7,486 nucleotides of DNA from Nitrospirales bacterium (GTDB taxonomy: Bacteria > Nitrospirota > Nitrospiria > Nitrospirales > UBA8639): assembly GCA_029261305.1 (NCBI GenBank), contig JAJDBO010000309.1, forward strand, positions 1 to 7,486. The letters are read 5' to 3'. The notes under the pieces were generated by a model that ran no database searches, had not been told where the DNA came from, and saw only the letters and a list, made by a program, of their open reading frames with translations. This document shows, piece by piece, positions 1-6,286 of the stretch; position 1 is the first letter of the stretch, and every line of letters starts with the position of its first letter. Position numbers and translations under genes: made by a program.

Positions 1-1
1 T

Positions 2-931
2 CAGTTTGCCGTGGATGAAGAAAAATCATCCTTGGCTAAAGCTGAATTTGATCTCAAAGTCGAATATGGCAACCAAGCCGTGGCTGAACGTGAATGGAAA
101 TTATTGAAACCCTCGACTGGGGAAATTAGTGATCTTAGTAAGCAACTCGCCCTTCGTCGCCCTCATCTCAAAGAAAAACAAATCGCGCTGCAAGCTGCAA
201 AAAGTCGTCTGGGTAAAGCCAGACTTGATCTCCAACGAACTATCCTTCGAACTCCTTTCAATGCTCTGGTCCTCTCCGAGTCAGTGGAAGTCGGACAATT
301 AGTCAATGCCCAAAGCTCAGTAGCCACATTGGTAGGAACCGATGAGTTTCGCGTTCAAGTGAGTGTGCCAATTCAGCAATTGGATTGGCTGACGATTCCA
401 GGGCCCAGCTCTTCCCACGGATCGCGCGTCCGCATTTTTCGAAACAGTGGCAATGGTGACGTCGTCGTCCGAACTGGGAGAGTCGTGGACCTGTTGGGCG
501 ATGTCACACAAAACGGCCGCATGGCTCAAGTGCTGGTCTCCATTGCTGATCCCCTTGATTTGAAACCAGGAAAATCGGTCCGCCGACCTCTGTTGCTCGG
601 CGAATATGTTCGCGTGGAAATTGAGGGGCCTCTACTTCAAGACATCGTTGTGCTTCCGCGTCACACCATCCGCGAAGGAAGCCGCGTCTGGGTAAAAAGT
701 CGGGACAATCAACTCGAGGTTCGGCCTGTCGACATCCTGCTCTCGCGGAAAGACTCCGTCGTCATTAGCCAAGGCGTTGAGGAAGGCGATCAAATCATTA
801 CGAGTCAATTACCAGCGGCTATACCTGGGCTGTTACTCCAATCGACGGAGAAACATTCTCTTCCCGAACCCGTGGCCTCTGACCCAGATCCTGAACCTGC
901 GCCAATCTCTCCAGAATCTCCACCCGAGTAA
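2..931 (+). CDS. RND efflux periplasmic adaptor (membrane fusion protein), 5'-truncated
   Basis: This is the C-terminal 309 residues of a HlyD/AcrA-type adaptor. Such proteins bridge an inner-membrane RND pump and an outer-membrane channel in the periplasm. The frame is open at the left edge (Gln-Phe-Ala precede the GTG at 11), so the true start, signal peptide and first half of the hairpin lie outside the window. From left to right I see a charged, heptad-like helix of the coiled-coil hairpin (to about 235), then the returning lipoyl/barrel-sandwich strand with TPFNALVLSESVEVGQLV (251-305). Beta-barrel and membrane-proximal strands follow, including GEYVRVEIEG and VVLPRHTIREG. The protein ends in a Pro/Glu/Ser-rich tail (about 866-928) that is probably disordered. 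The RND permease gene starts 8 bp after the stop, so the two are almost certainly one operon. Substrate cannot be inferred. Confidence 0.93.
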   Translation, partial: QFAVDEEKSSLAKAEFDLKVEYGNQAVAEREWKLLKPSTGEISDLSKQLALRRPHLKEKQIALQAAKSRLGKARLDLQRTILRTPFNALVLSESVEVGQLVNAQSSVATLVGTDEFRVQVSVPIQQLDWLTIPGPSSSHGSRVRIFRNSGNGDVVVRTGRVVDLLGDVTQNGRMAQVLVSIADPLDLKPGKSVRRPLLLGEYVRVEIEGPLLQDIVVLPRHTIREGSRVWVKSRDNQLEVRPVDILLSRKDSVVISQGVEEGDQIITSQLPAAIPGLLLQSTEKHSLPEPVASDPDPEPAPISPESPPE

Positions 932-939
932 ATCTTTTC

Positions 940-3900
940 ATGACATCGAGTGACTCACATCCTATTCCCTCTGGTCCCATTGCCTGGATGGCCCAACATA
1001 CGGTGGCGGCCAATCTCGTGATGGTTATTTTTATCTTGGGCGGATTGCTCGTCAGCTCGCAGATCAAGCAAGAAGTGTTTCCTCAATTCGAAGTGGATGT
1101 GATTCGAGTATCCGTGGCCTATCCCGGAGCAAGCCCAGAAGAGGTCGAACAAGGCATTGTGCTATCCATCGAAGATGCAGTGCGTGGACTCGATGGGGTG
1201 AAGAAAGTGACCTCCACCTCAAGCGAAGGCAGTGCCCTCATCCAGATTGAACTGCTCAATGGTGTCAATACCAATAGTGTCCTCCAGGACGTAAACAACG
1301 AAGTTGAAAGCATTCAGTCGTTTCCCGAGCTAGCGGAGGAACCCATTATTAGTTTGGTGGAAGTGCGTCATCAGGTCTTGACGCTGATGGTCTACGGCAA
1401 TCAGGAAGAACAAACGCTTCGCGACGTGGCAGAACGCGTTCGTGATGATTTACTGCAACGTTCAGGCATCACCCTAGTGGAATTGGGTGTTGCCCGTCCA
1501 CGAGAAATTTCCGTGGAAGTGCCGCAACGCTATCTTCGCGCCTATGGCCTCACACTCGATCGCATCGCCCAAGAGATTCGAGAAACGGCCATTGAGATGC
1601 CGGGCGGCGGAGTGAAAACCACCAGCGGGGAAGTGTTACTTCGCACACAGGAGCGACGAGACTTTGGTCGTGAGTATGCTGAGATCCCAGTTTCTTCTAC
1701 ACCAGATGGCGCAACCATTCGACTGGAAGATATTGCGACGATTCACGACGGGTTCGAAGATACGGACGAAGAAGCCTTCTACAACGGTCAACGGGCTATC
1801 CAGGTCAAAGTGTTTCGCACCGGCAATGAATCACCACAGTCCGTCTCCGATAGCGTGCATGCCTACATCAATGAATTCCAAGTTGAGTTACCTGAGGGTA
1901 TCGGACTGGCGGTGTGGAACGACCAATCCGAGATTTATCAAGACCGCATGCAGTTGCTCCTCAAAAATGCCGCCATTGGACTGGTTTTGGTCTTGCTGCT
2001 TTTGGGTTTGTTTTTAGATCTTAAACTCGCGTTTTGGGTCACGGTGGGATTGCCAACTTCGATTATCGGTTCCTTCTTATTTATCCCAATGACCGGTGCA
2101 TCAATCAATATGATTTCGCTCTTTGCGTTTATCATCACGTTGGGGATCATTGTTGATGATGCTGTGGTTGCTGGAGAAATTGTGTATCAAAAACGCGAAG
2201 AAGGCTTGCCTTTTCTCCAAGCGGCCATTGCCGGCGCGCATGAAATCGCGGGGCCCATTACCTTTGCGGTGCTCACCAACATTGCGGCGTTTCTTCCCTT
2301 GTTTTTTGTGCCCGGCACGATGGGCAATTTCATGCGACAGATTCCAGCAGTGGTCGTCGCTGTCTTTGTGGTCTCGCTGGTTGAGTCCTTGTTCATTCTT
2401 CCTGCTCACCTCGCCAGCACCAAAAACTCTTCACAGTTTTGGCATACCATGGATAGGCCTCGTATTTGGTTTAGCGAAAAAATGGAACGCTTTATCCAAG
2501 ACCGCTACCAACCATTCCTGCGTGGCGTCATTGCCAATAAATACCTGACGGTGGCCATTGGTTTTGCCATCTTAATTTTGGCCATTGGCACAGTTGCCGG
2601 TGGGCATATTCCCTTTAGTTTCATTCCAGCCATTGACTCAGAAATCGTCATGGCCCAAGCCACTTTGCCGTATGGGGCACCGATCGAATCCTCGCGTGAA
2701 GTATTACAACGAATGCTGGACACCGCCAATGCGACTATCGATACCCATGGAGGAAAATCGATCCTTCGTGGGATCTATGCCCAAATTGGCACCGCGCTAC
2801 CTCAATTGGGTCCAGGCGACGCCCCCTCGGCTGTCGCAGGCAGCCATTTAGTCGGCATGATGGTATTCCTGGTTCCTGCTGATCAACGAGATTTCAGCGG
2901 AGGCACATTCGCCAAAGAATGGCGAACATCAATAGGATCCGTTCCCGGATTAGAATCACTCACATTTAAAGCGGAGACTGGCCCAACCGGCGGAGCACCC
3001 ATTGATATCCAACTCACGCATCGTTCTCGACCTATTTTGGAAGCTGCCGCACAGGAGTTAGCTGAAAGCCTCTCGCATTATGGCGGCGTCACGGATATCG
3101 ATGACGGCGTGTCCAAGGGAAAACCGCAGATGAGTTTTCGCATCAAGCCAGAAGCGCAAAGTCTAGGCTTAAACGCCATGGATTTGGCTCGGCAAGTTCG
3201 AGGGGCCTTTTACGGTGTAGAAGCCCTGCGGCAACAACGTGGGCGAAATGAAGTTAAAGTAATGGTACGACTACCAGAAGAGGAGCGACGTCAATATTTC
3301 ACAGTAGAACAACTGGTGCTTCAAACTGAACAAGGTGGAGAGATTACGCTGGCAGAAGCGGCGGACATTGAACCCGGGCATGCCTACACGGAAATCAAGC
3401 GTCGAGATGGACGCCGTATCGTCGCAGTGACGGCGGACGTGGATGATCAAATTTCCAATGCCAACACCATCGTTGGAGAAATCACCACAAATGAACTTGC
3501 GGCCTTGTTGAAGAAATATCCAGGACTTAATTATTCACTTGAAGGCGAACAAGCCTCTCAAAAAGAGTCCCTTTCCGCCTTATCCGTAGGATTTGCCTTG
3601 GCCATGATCCTCATCTATGGCTTGCTTGCCATTCCCTTCAGAAGTTATGTCCAACCCCTCATCGTCATGCTCAGTATTCCCTTTGGCATTATTGGCGCGA
3701 TCGCCGGACATTTCCTTTTGGGGTATGGACTGAGCATCATTAGCCTCTTTGGGATCATTGCGTTGGCTGGGGTCGTCGTCAATGATTCACTCGTGCTTAT
3801 TGTCGCCACCAACCAACTTCGGGATGAAAAACATATTCCGCTCATCGAGGCCATCGTCCAAGGAGCCATGAAACGCTTTCGCCCTATTGTCTTAACGTCG

Positions 3901-4119
3901 CTCACGACTTTCTTCGGATTGGCTCCCATGATTTTTGAAACCGCACTTCAGGCTCGTTTTATTATACCTATGGCCATCTCGCTGGGATTTGGAATTTTAT
4001 TCGGGACGGTGATTATTCTCACTATCGTTCCTTCGGTGTATTTAATAATCGAGGATTTTTTAGGAAATCATCGAATCGGCCTGGAGGGTGGAGAAACAAG
4101 CGTATCTCGTGAAGCGTGA
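940..4119 (+). CDS. RND-family efflux transporter permease (AcrB-like)
   Basis: This is a complete 1059-residue resistance-nodulation-division transporter, the usual length for AcrB-type pumps. It is a proton-driven inner-membrane trimer that exports substrates from the periplasm or outer leaflet. TM1 lies near residues 21-40, followed by the porter-domain signature YPGASPEEVE (61-70). TM2 is near 342-360. TM4 carries the proton-relay pair Asp406-Asp407 in GIIVDDAVVAGE, matching AcrB D407/D408. A second large periplasmic loop and the TM8-TM12 bundle complete the fold. In TM10 the AcrB Lys940 position is Asn948, followed by Asp949 (GVVVNDSLVLI). This is a recognised RND subtype, not a broken pump. 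ATG 940 has no clear Shine-Dalgarno and sits 8 bp after the adaptor stop, which suggests translational coupling. The last five residues (VSREA) and the TGA are encoded by a heptamer repeat. It is probably a drug/HAE1-like pump; the substrate is unknown. Confidence 0.96.
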   Translation: MTSSDSHPIPSGPIAWMAQHTVAANLVMVIFILGGLLVSSQIKQEVFPQFEVDVIRVSVAYPGASPEEVEQGIVLSIEDAVRGLDGVKKVTSTSSEGSALIQIELLNGVNTNSVLQDVNNEVESIQSFPELAEEPIISLVEVRHQVLTLMVYGNQEEQTLRDVAERVRDDLLQRSGITLVELGVARPREISVEVPQRYLRAYGLTLDRIAQEIRETAIEMPGGGVKTTSGEVLLRTQERRDFGREYAEIPVSSTPDGATIRLEDIATIHDGFEDTDEEAFYNGQRAIQVKVFRTGNESPQSVSDSVHAYINEFQVELPEGIGLAVWNDQSEIYQDRMQLLLKNAAIGLVLVLLLLGLFLDLKLAFWVTVGLPTSIIGSFLFIPMTGASINMISLFAFIITLGIIVDDAVVAGEIVYQKREEGLPFLQAAIAGAHEIAGPITFAVLTNIAAFLPLFFVPGTMGNFMRQIPAVVVAVFVVSLVESLFILPAHLASTKNSSQFWHTMDRPRIWFSEKMERFIQDRYQPFLRGVIANKYLTVAIGFAILILAIGTVAGGHIPFSFIPAIDSEIVMAQATLPYGAPIESSREVLQRMLDTANATIDTHGGKSILRGIYAQIGTALPQLGPGDAPSAVAGSHLVGMMVFLVPADQRDFSGGTFAKEWRTSIGSVPGLESLTFKAETGPTGGAPIDIQLTHRSRPILEAAAQELAESLSHYGGVTDIDDGVSKGKPQMSFRIKPEAQSLGLNAMDLARQVRGAFYGVEALRQQRGRNEVKVMVRLPEEERRQYFTVEQLVLQTEQGGEITLAEAADIEPGHAYTEIKRRDGRRIVAVTADVDDQISNANTIVGEITTNELAALLKKYPGLNYSLEGEQASQKESLSALSVGFALAMILIYGLLAIPFRSYVQPLIVMLSIPFGIIGAIAGHFLLGYGLSIISLFGIIALAGVVVNDSLVLIVATNQLRDEKHIPLIEAIVQGAMKRFRPIVLTSLTTFFGLAPMIFETALQARFIIPMAISLGFGILFGTVIILTIVPSVYLIIEDFLGNHRIGLEGGETSVSREA

Positions 4120-4177
4120 GGGAAAATTCGAGAAAGGAGAAACGTATCTCGTAATTCGTATCTCGAATAAAAAGAAT
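4101..4177. repeat. Heptanucleotide (7-bp period) degenerate tandem repeat across the RND gene 3' end
   Basis: Read in 7-bp steps, the stretch shows repeated CGTNNNN units in fixed register. CGTATCT occurs at 4101, 4143 and 4157, CGTGAAG at 4108, CGTGAGG at 4115 and CGTAATT at 4150. More degenerate units fill the gaps: GAAAATT at 4122, CGAGAAA at 4129, GGAGAAA at 4136, CGAATAA at 4164 and AAAGAAT at 4171. The array begins inside the RND coding sequence and includes its TGA (4117-4119). It then fills most of the 78-bp gap before the convergent minus-strand gene. It resembles in kind the short tandemly repeated heptamers described in cyanobacteria. A related short copy lies at 5444-5468. Function is unknown. 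Confidence 0.75.
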
Positions 4178-4197
4178 GCGGGACGATCCACAGACCC

Positions 4198-4650
4198 TTA
4201 CGGCACTAGAGATTTACCATGCGCAAAAATGGCAAGAAGAGTAAGAAGTCTTCCACATTTGAGGGTGGGATTCCCAAATGGGTCTTCCTCAGATTCCGAT
4301 GGGACGGGGTCTTGGATGTTGGGAGTAGGGGGCTTTTCAGCTATTTCGGCACTTTCAGTATTAGTCTCGAGATCTAATGAAGAATCCTCATCTGTCACAT
4401 TTGAGGAAACACGAAAAATGCCCTGCGTGCCATCTTCTCGTTCACAGGGAACGGTCCACTTATGGGTCTTGGATTTGGCTCTGACCCCGGATGCCTGTGC
4501 CATCCCAACTTTGGATTCTTGAACCTGGAGAACGACCTCTTCGCCAAGTACACTCCCGCTTGGGATCACCGCAAACACGCAGAGGGCGACACCCAACAAT
4601 CCTATTGAAACTCTGTCATATTGGGAAGGCTTTTTCACAATTATCACCAT
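4198..4650 (-). CDS. Hypothetical secreted/periplasmic protein, 150 aa
   Basis: I do not recognise this family. The predicted protein begins MVIIVKKPSQYDR, a basic n-region. A hydrophobic segment follows (about residues 14-30) and then SGSVLG-EE, a plausible signal peptidase I site near residue 36. Cys24 sits inside the hydrophobic core with Leu at -1, so it is a poor lipobox. The mature part has a short ordered-looking stretch (KTHKWTVPCEREDG, 61-74). Residues 85-125 are acidic and Ser/Pro-rich, probably disordered. A hydrophobic C-terminus follows, with Cys132 and LLTLLAIFAHG. Cys69 and Cys132 could form a disulfide. I chose this strand over the overlapping plus-strand ORF because of the signal peptide. 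ATG at 4650 fits the signal peptide; an in-frame TTG at 4689 would add a charged 13-residue extension. It is convergent with the RND gene and divergent from the methyltransferase. It could be an orphan or fast-evolving gene. Confidence 0.6.
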   Translation of the reverse strand: MVIIVKKPSQYDRVSIGLLGVALCVFAVIPSGSVLGEEVVLQVQESKVGMAQASGVRAKSKTHKWTVPCEREDGTQGIFRVSSNVTDEDSSLDLETNTESAEIAEKPPTPNIQDPVPSESEEDPFGNPTLKCGRLLTLLAIFAHGKSLVP

Positions 4651-4655
4651 GGCAA

Positions 4656-4703
4656 TCAGTTCCCGATGAGGTGGTCGTTTCTCCAACAATCGTAAGGATA
4701 CAT
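4656..4703 (-). CDS. Possible 15-codon leader ORF upstream of the secreted hypothetical protein
   Basis: On the minus strand an AAGGA Shine-Dalgarno-like element (4710-4714) is followed after 6 nt by an ATG. This opens the short frame MYPYDCWRNDHLIGN and ends at TGA 4656-4658, five bases before the ATG of the 150-residue protein. That downstream ATG has no good ribosome-binding site of its own. The arrangement would therefore suit a translated leader that delivers ribosomes to the main gene by coupling. It has no run of one amino acid as in classical attenuators. It may be a chance ORF. Confidence 0.25.
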   Translation of the reverse strand: MYPYDCWRNDHLIGN

Positions 4704-4835
4704 TTTCTTTCCTTATTCACATTCTCGGAGCCCTTGCCAACCCCCTTGCCTAGGCCAACGTGCCTAAACCCAATATGGATAGATAAATACGAATTAGAAT
4801 GAACCGATAATCTGTCTTAGCTGATTTTCAATTCT
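4704..4835. promoter_or_regulatory. Divergent intergenic region between the secreted hypothetical gene and the methyltransferase
   Basis: This region should hold outward promoters for both neighbours. On the plus strand a TATAAT-like GATAAT (4806-4811) lies in an AT-rich stretch. It would place a transcript start near 4818, just before the methyltransferase ATG at 4836, but no matching -35 hexamer is seen 17 bp upstream. Towards the minus-strand gene I found no convincing promoter. The short motif TTGCC recurs at 4734 and 4745. No operator or riboswitch is evident. Confidence 0.3.
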
Positions 4836-5459
4836 ATGCCCTTTTCTCCATCGACCTATCGAACGATTCAAGGCTATCAAAATGGTTTGGACACCTATCT
4901 TAAAACCTGGCACCGTCGCACCTACCACACCCCTCCACACCTCGAGAAATGGTGTGTGTTCTTGCCTACTCACTCACACGTGCTGGACTTAGGGTGTGGC
5001 CCCGGACAGGATAGTCGACATCTTCGACGACAAGGATTTCAGGTGGTGGGGCTCGACCTTACCCTTCCCTTTCTTCGGGTCGCCAGAGCCAGGAGTCCGA
5101 AATTGCCGTTGGTCCAAGCCGACATGAAACACCTACCCTTTCAACCCCGCACCTTTGAGGGAATCTGGGCGGCTGCGTCTTTCATTCACCTACCCAAATC
5201 CACGCTGAAACAGTTGCTGCGACAGGTCCATGGTCTTACCCGTCCAGGCGGCATTCTAGGCGCCACTTTAGTACATGGAAAGGGGAGCGGATTTCTCCAG
5301 AGTGAATGGATTCCTGGCCGTTTTCTATGTCGATGGCTAAAACCGGAATTGCAGAAAGTGATTCAACAGACAGGATGGGAAATTCTATCGTTACAAACGG
5401 TGAGCCACCAAGAGCGCAAAGGCCGATGGCTGAATGTAATTGCGAAACGTGAAACGTAA
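4836..5459 (+). CDS. Class I SAM-dependent methyltransferase
   Basis: This is a complete 207-residue Rossmann-fold methyltransferase of the Methyltransf_11/25 type. Motif I is VLDLGCGPGQDS (49-60), the glycine-rich SAM-binding loop. Motif II is VVGLD (70-74), with Asp74 expected to bind the SAM ribose. Asp96 in VQADMKHLPF (93-102) is the adenine-side acidic residue. Motif IV is GIWAAASFIHLP (109-120), and the post motif RPGGILGATL (136-145) starts the C-terminal strands. The length fits small cytosolic methyltransferases with no extra substrate domain, so the substrate (small molecule or other) cannot be named. ATG 4836 is the only normal start after the in-frame TAG at 4818, and it lacks a Shine-Dalgarno sequence. 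Its 5' leader may be very short. The final residues KRET and the stop lie in a heptamer repeat. It is convergent with the aldolase-family gene. Confidence 0.92.
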   Translation: MPFSPSTYRTIQGYQNGLDTYLKTWHRRTYHTPPHLEKWCVFLPTHSHVLDLGCGPGQDSRHLRRQGFQVVGLDLTLPFLRVARARSPKLPLVQADMKHLPFQPRTFEGIWAAASFIHLPKSTLKQLLRQVHGLTRPGGILGATLVHGKGSGFLQSEWIPGRFLCRWLKPELQKVIQQTGWEILSLQTVSHQERKGRWLNVIAKRET

Positions 5460-5468
5460 TACGTCAAG
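5444..5468. repeat. Short heptamer repeat at the methyltransferase 3' end
   Basis: Units CGTGAAA (5448), CGTAATA (5455) and CGTCAAG (5462) follow each other in exact 7-bp register, preceded by a partial CGAAA at 5443-5447. The TAA stop (5457-5459) lies inside the second unit. The unit consensus resembles the array at 4101-4177, and the 12-mer around the stop differs from the RND one by two bases. Confidence 0.6.
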
Positions 5469-5484
5469 GGTAACACCTAGACGT
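5461..5484 (+). terminator. Candidate hairpin terminator of the methyltransferase gene
   Basis: ACGTCAAGG (5461-5469) can pair with CCTAGACGT (5476-5484) across a GTAACA loop: five pairs, one A-A mismatch, then three pairs. A T-rich TTTGTTC tract begins at the last stem base (5484). It starts one base after the stop codon and shares its left arm with the last heptamer unit. The stem is modest and the T tract interrupted, so it could be a weak or bidirectional terminator. Confidence 0.4.
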
Positions 5485-5508
5485 TTGTTCATGCTCGCAT
5501 CAGCCCAC

Positions 5509-6105
5509 CTAAGGCGAGACCCCACTTTTCAGCGCAATTTCACAAATATGATCAAGTCGTTCGATATGTTCGTAAGCTGACCATGGATTGTCTGCCATGG
5601 CACACACTCCGTGATTGGCTAACCCAACAATGTCGTAATCACCTGCAGGATTGGCTTCAGAAACGCCTAAAGCCGCAGCTGTCGCTTCTCCCAATTCAGC
5701 GCTCACGGCAGGAAGAAAGGGCACGGAAGCTCCGACGCGGGTATATCGATGGATCTCAGGAAACTGTTCACACAATTTTGGAAGATCAAACCCTCGATAC
5801 ATCGCTGCCACCACATGAGTGGAATGAACATGAACCACAGCGCGAGTTTTTGGATAATCTTTGGTGAGCAAATAATGCATGTGTAATTCCCCGGAAGGAG
5901 TTGTACCTTCGGGAATATGAATCTGGCCATCTTTCAATTTGATTTTCACCATATGTTCGGGATGAATAATGGTCTTTCGCCACCCTGATGGGGTAATATA
6001 TAAATAGATACTGCGTGCTCGTTTCAAACTACAATTGCCGTCTCGTGTGGTAATCCATCCCCGTTCGTAACAACGTCGTAACACATCCCCAATCGCTGTA
6101 ATCAT
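5509..6105 (-). CDS. Class II aldolase/adducin-family protein
   Basis: This is a complete 198-residue cytosolic enzyme of the family that includes L-fuculose-1-phosphate aldolase (FucA), L-ribulose-5-phosphate 4-epimerase and the methionine-salvage dehydratase MtnB. The phosphate-loop region is WITTRDGNCSLKR (17-29), then ITPSGW (37-42). Catalytic Glu73 lies in TPSGELHMHY. Zinc ligands His92 and His94 lie in VVHVHSTH (90-97), and the third, His165, in LANHGVCA (162-169). Glu73, His92 and His94 match FucA numbering exactly, so metal binding and enediolate chemistry are expected. The reaction is not settled by sequence: no sugar kinase, isomerase or other methionine-salvage gene is nearby. The start at 6105 is supported by AAGGA (minus strand, 6114-6118) with an 8-nt spacer. 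It is divergent from the polyphosphate kinase gene and probably monocistronic. Confidence 0.92.
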   Translation of the reverse strand: MITAIGDVLRRCYERGWITTRDGNCSLKRARSIYLYITPSGWRKTIIHPEHMVKIKLKDGQIHIPEGTTPSGELHMHYLLTKDYPKTRAVVHVHSTHVVAAMYRGFDLPKLCEQFPEIHRYTRVGASVPFLPAVSAELGEATAAALGVSEANPAGDYDIVGLANHGVCAMADNPWSAYEHIERLDHICEIALKSGVSP

Positions 6106-6286
6106 ACTGTGATTCCTTCTAGGAAAATAATCTATTGTCTTCTGGTTTCTTTTCGGTTGTTAACTTGTCCTAACTAAAGGCCATAGGCGAGGGGAAAGGC
6201 CATATTCTCAAGGTGTTTGTCTGAACCCAGGCGGATCCGAAGAAGGGAGGATCGAAATTATTCTCTCGATTTGTTACAACGCTTCC
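6106..6286. promoter_or_regulatory. Divergent intergenic region (aldolase-family / PPK2) with a 10-bp direct repeat
   Basis: This 181-bp space must hold promoters for both outward genes. AAAGGCCATA occurs twice, at 6177-6186 and 6195-6204, with 18 bp from start to start, and is a possible regulator-binding pair. The aldolase ribosome-binding site is at 6114-6118. A strong Shine-Dalgarno-like GGGAGG sits at 6245-6250, 36 nt from the PPK2 ATG. No clear -35/-10 pair was found on either strand. Confidence 0.4.

Noticed and set aside
2123..2548. Plus-strand 141-codon ORF inside the RND gene
   Set aside because: It is a frame-shifted shadow of the RND transmembrane region; the RND frame is continuous with all motifs intact.
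4101..4177. CRISPR-like array
   Set aside because: The period is only 7 bp with no unique spacers and no long conserved repeat, so it is a simple degenerate tandem repeat.
4254..4288. Short palindromes (GGGATTCCC, CCCAAATGGG) as a terminator
   Set aside because: They lie inside the minus-strand coding sequence, have no T tract and do not form one long stem.
4088..4522. Plus-strand 144-codon ORF overlapping the RND end and the secreted hypothetical gene
   Set aside because: It begins within the RND gene in another frame, passes through the heptamer repeat, and shows no domain, whereas the opposite strand has a signal peptide and normal residue mix.
4198..4689. TTG start at 4689 for the secreted hypothetical protein
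   Set aside because: It would place a charged 13-residue stretch (LEKRPPHRELIA) before the signal peptide and has no Shine-Dalgarno; ATG 4650 gives a normal signal peptide.
4712..4740. Minus-strand promoter with TTGGCA (4735-4740) and AATAAG 17 bp downstream
   Set aside because: The -10 is poor and overlaps the AAGGA ribosome-binding element, so the transcript would start too late to include it.
5583..5867. Plus-strand 94-codon ORF
   Set aside because: It lies wholly antisense to the well-supported class II aldolase-family gene and shows no recognisable motif.
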